Assembly: GCF_029407905.1 (NCBI RefSeq)
Contig: NC_073633.1
Coordinates: 23,698,501-23,762,500, forward strand
Direction of reading: 5' to 3'
Length of the DNA: 64,000 bases
Source of the DNA: Bubalus kerabau
Lineage: Eukaryota > Chordata > Mammalia > Artiodactyla > Bovidae
In this document: positions 63,969 through 64,000 of the stretch, in pieces
Layout: every line of letters begins with the position of its first letter
Position numbering within the stretch: the first letter of the stretch is position 1
Notes under the pieces: generated by a model
What the model saw: only the letters and a program-made list of their open reading frames with translations
The model's database searches: none
What the model was told of the DNA's origin: nothing
Made by a program: the position numbers and the translations under genes

Positions 63969-64000
63969 GGACTTCTTGGTGGTTCAGTGGTTAAGACTCT
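63969..64000 (+). mobile_element. CHR-2-type SINE head, cut by window edge
   Basis: GGACTTCTTGGTGGTTCAGT then GGTTAAGACTCT at the right edge; the remainder is outside. Confidence 0.8.

Overview
The window is mammalian nuclear DNA from a ruminant, most likely a bovid. It is packed with ruminant-restricted retroposons (BovB LINEs, Bov-tA and Bov-A2 SINEs, CHR-2-type SINEs). The genes have short exons with canonical GT/AG borders and long introns. It carries two protein-coding genes in convergent orientation, matching the conserved BBS4–ADPGK neighbourhood of human 15q24.

1–19,880, plus strand: BBS4, a TPR subunit of the ciliary BBSome. Thirteen exons, numbered 4–16 by homology, could be placed to the base. 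Exon lengths add up to codons 53–519 plus stop, the full remaining length of the 519-residue human-type protein. Exons 1–3 and the promoter lie to the left of the window. The 3' UTR ends near an AATAAA at 19,851.

19,880–30,275: about 10.4 kb of intergenic DNA, mostly fossil LINE-1, one mariner-type miniature element, and a long BovB inserted into an L1. The BovB is bounded by an 11-bp near-perfect target-site duplication. A short minus-strand ORF with a nearby poly(A) signal (29,738–29,992) is the only unexplained possible coding object here.

30,275–60,560, minus strand: ADPGK, ADP-dependent glucokinase, complete in seven coding exons. The coding exons total exactly 497 codons plus stop, and the GLGD catalytic motif is intact. 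Its CpG-rich promoter and first exon lie at about 59,860–60,560. Introns hold two further BovB copies, a decayed L1, LTR and DNA-transposon fossils, and a dense cluster of SINEs in intron 1.

60,560–64,000: upstream of ADPGK, with only SINE and L1 fragments recognised and no gene identified.

The genes are not functionally linked: BBS4 serves ciliary cargo transport, ADPGK is an ER-anchored glucose kinase. I found no previously undescribed biological system. The most useful leads are a NAGNAG acceptor in ADPGK, a tetranucleotide microsatellite acting as the polypyrimidine tract of ADPGK exon 2, the long TSD-bounded BovB with its GC-rich tandem-repeat 5' segment, and the unexplained short ORF. 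Gene identities and consensus comparisons come from memory of the families; no database search was run.
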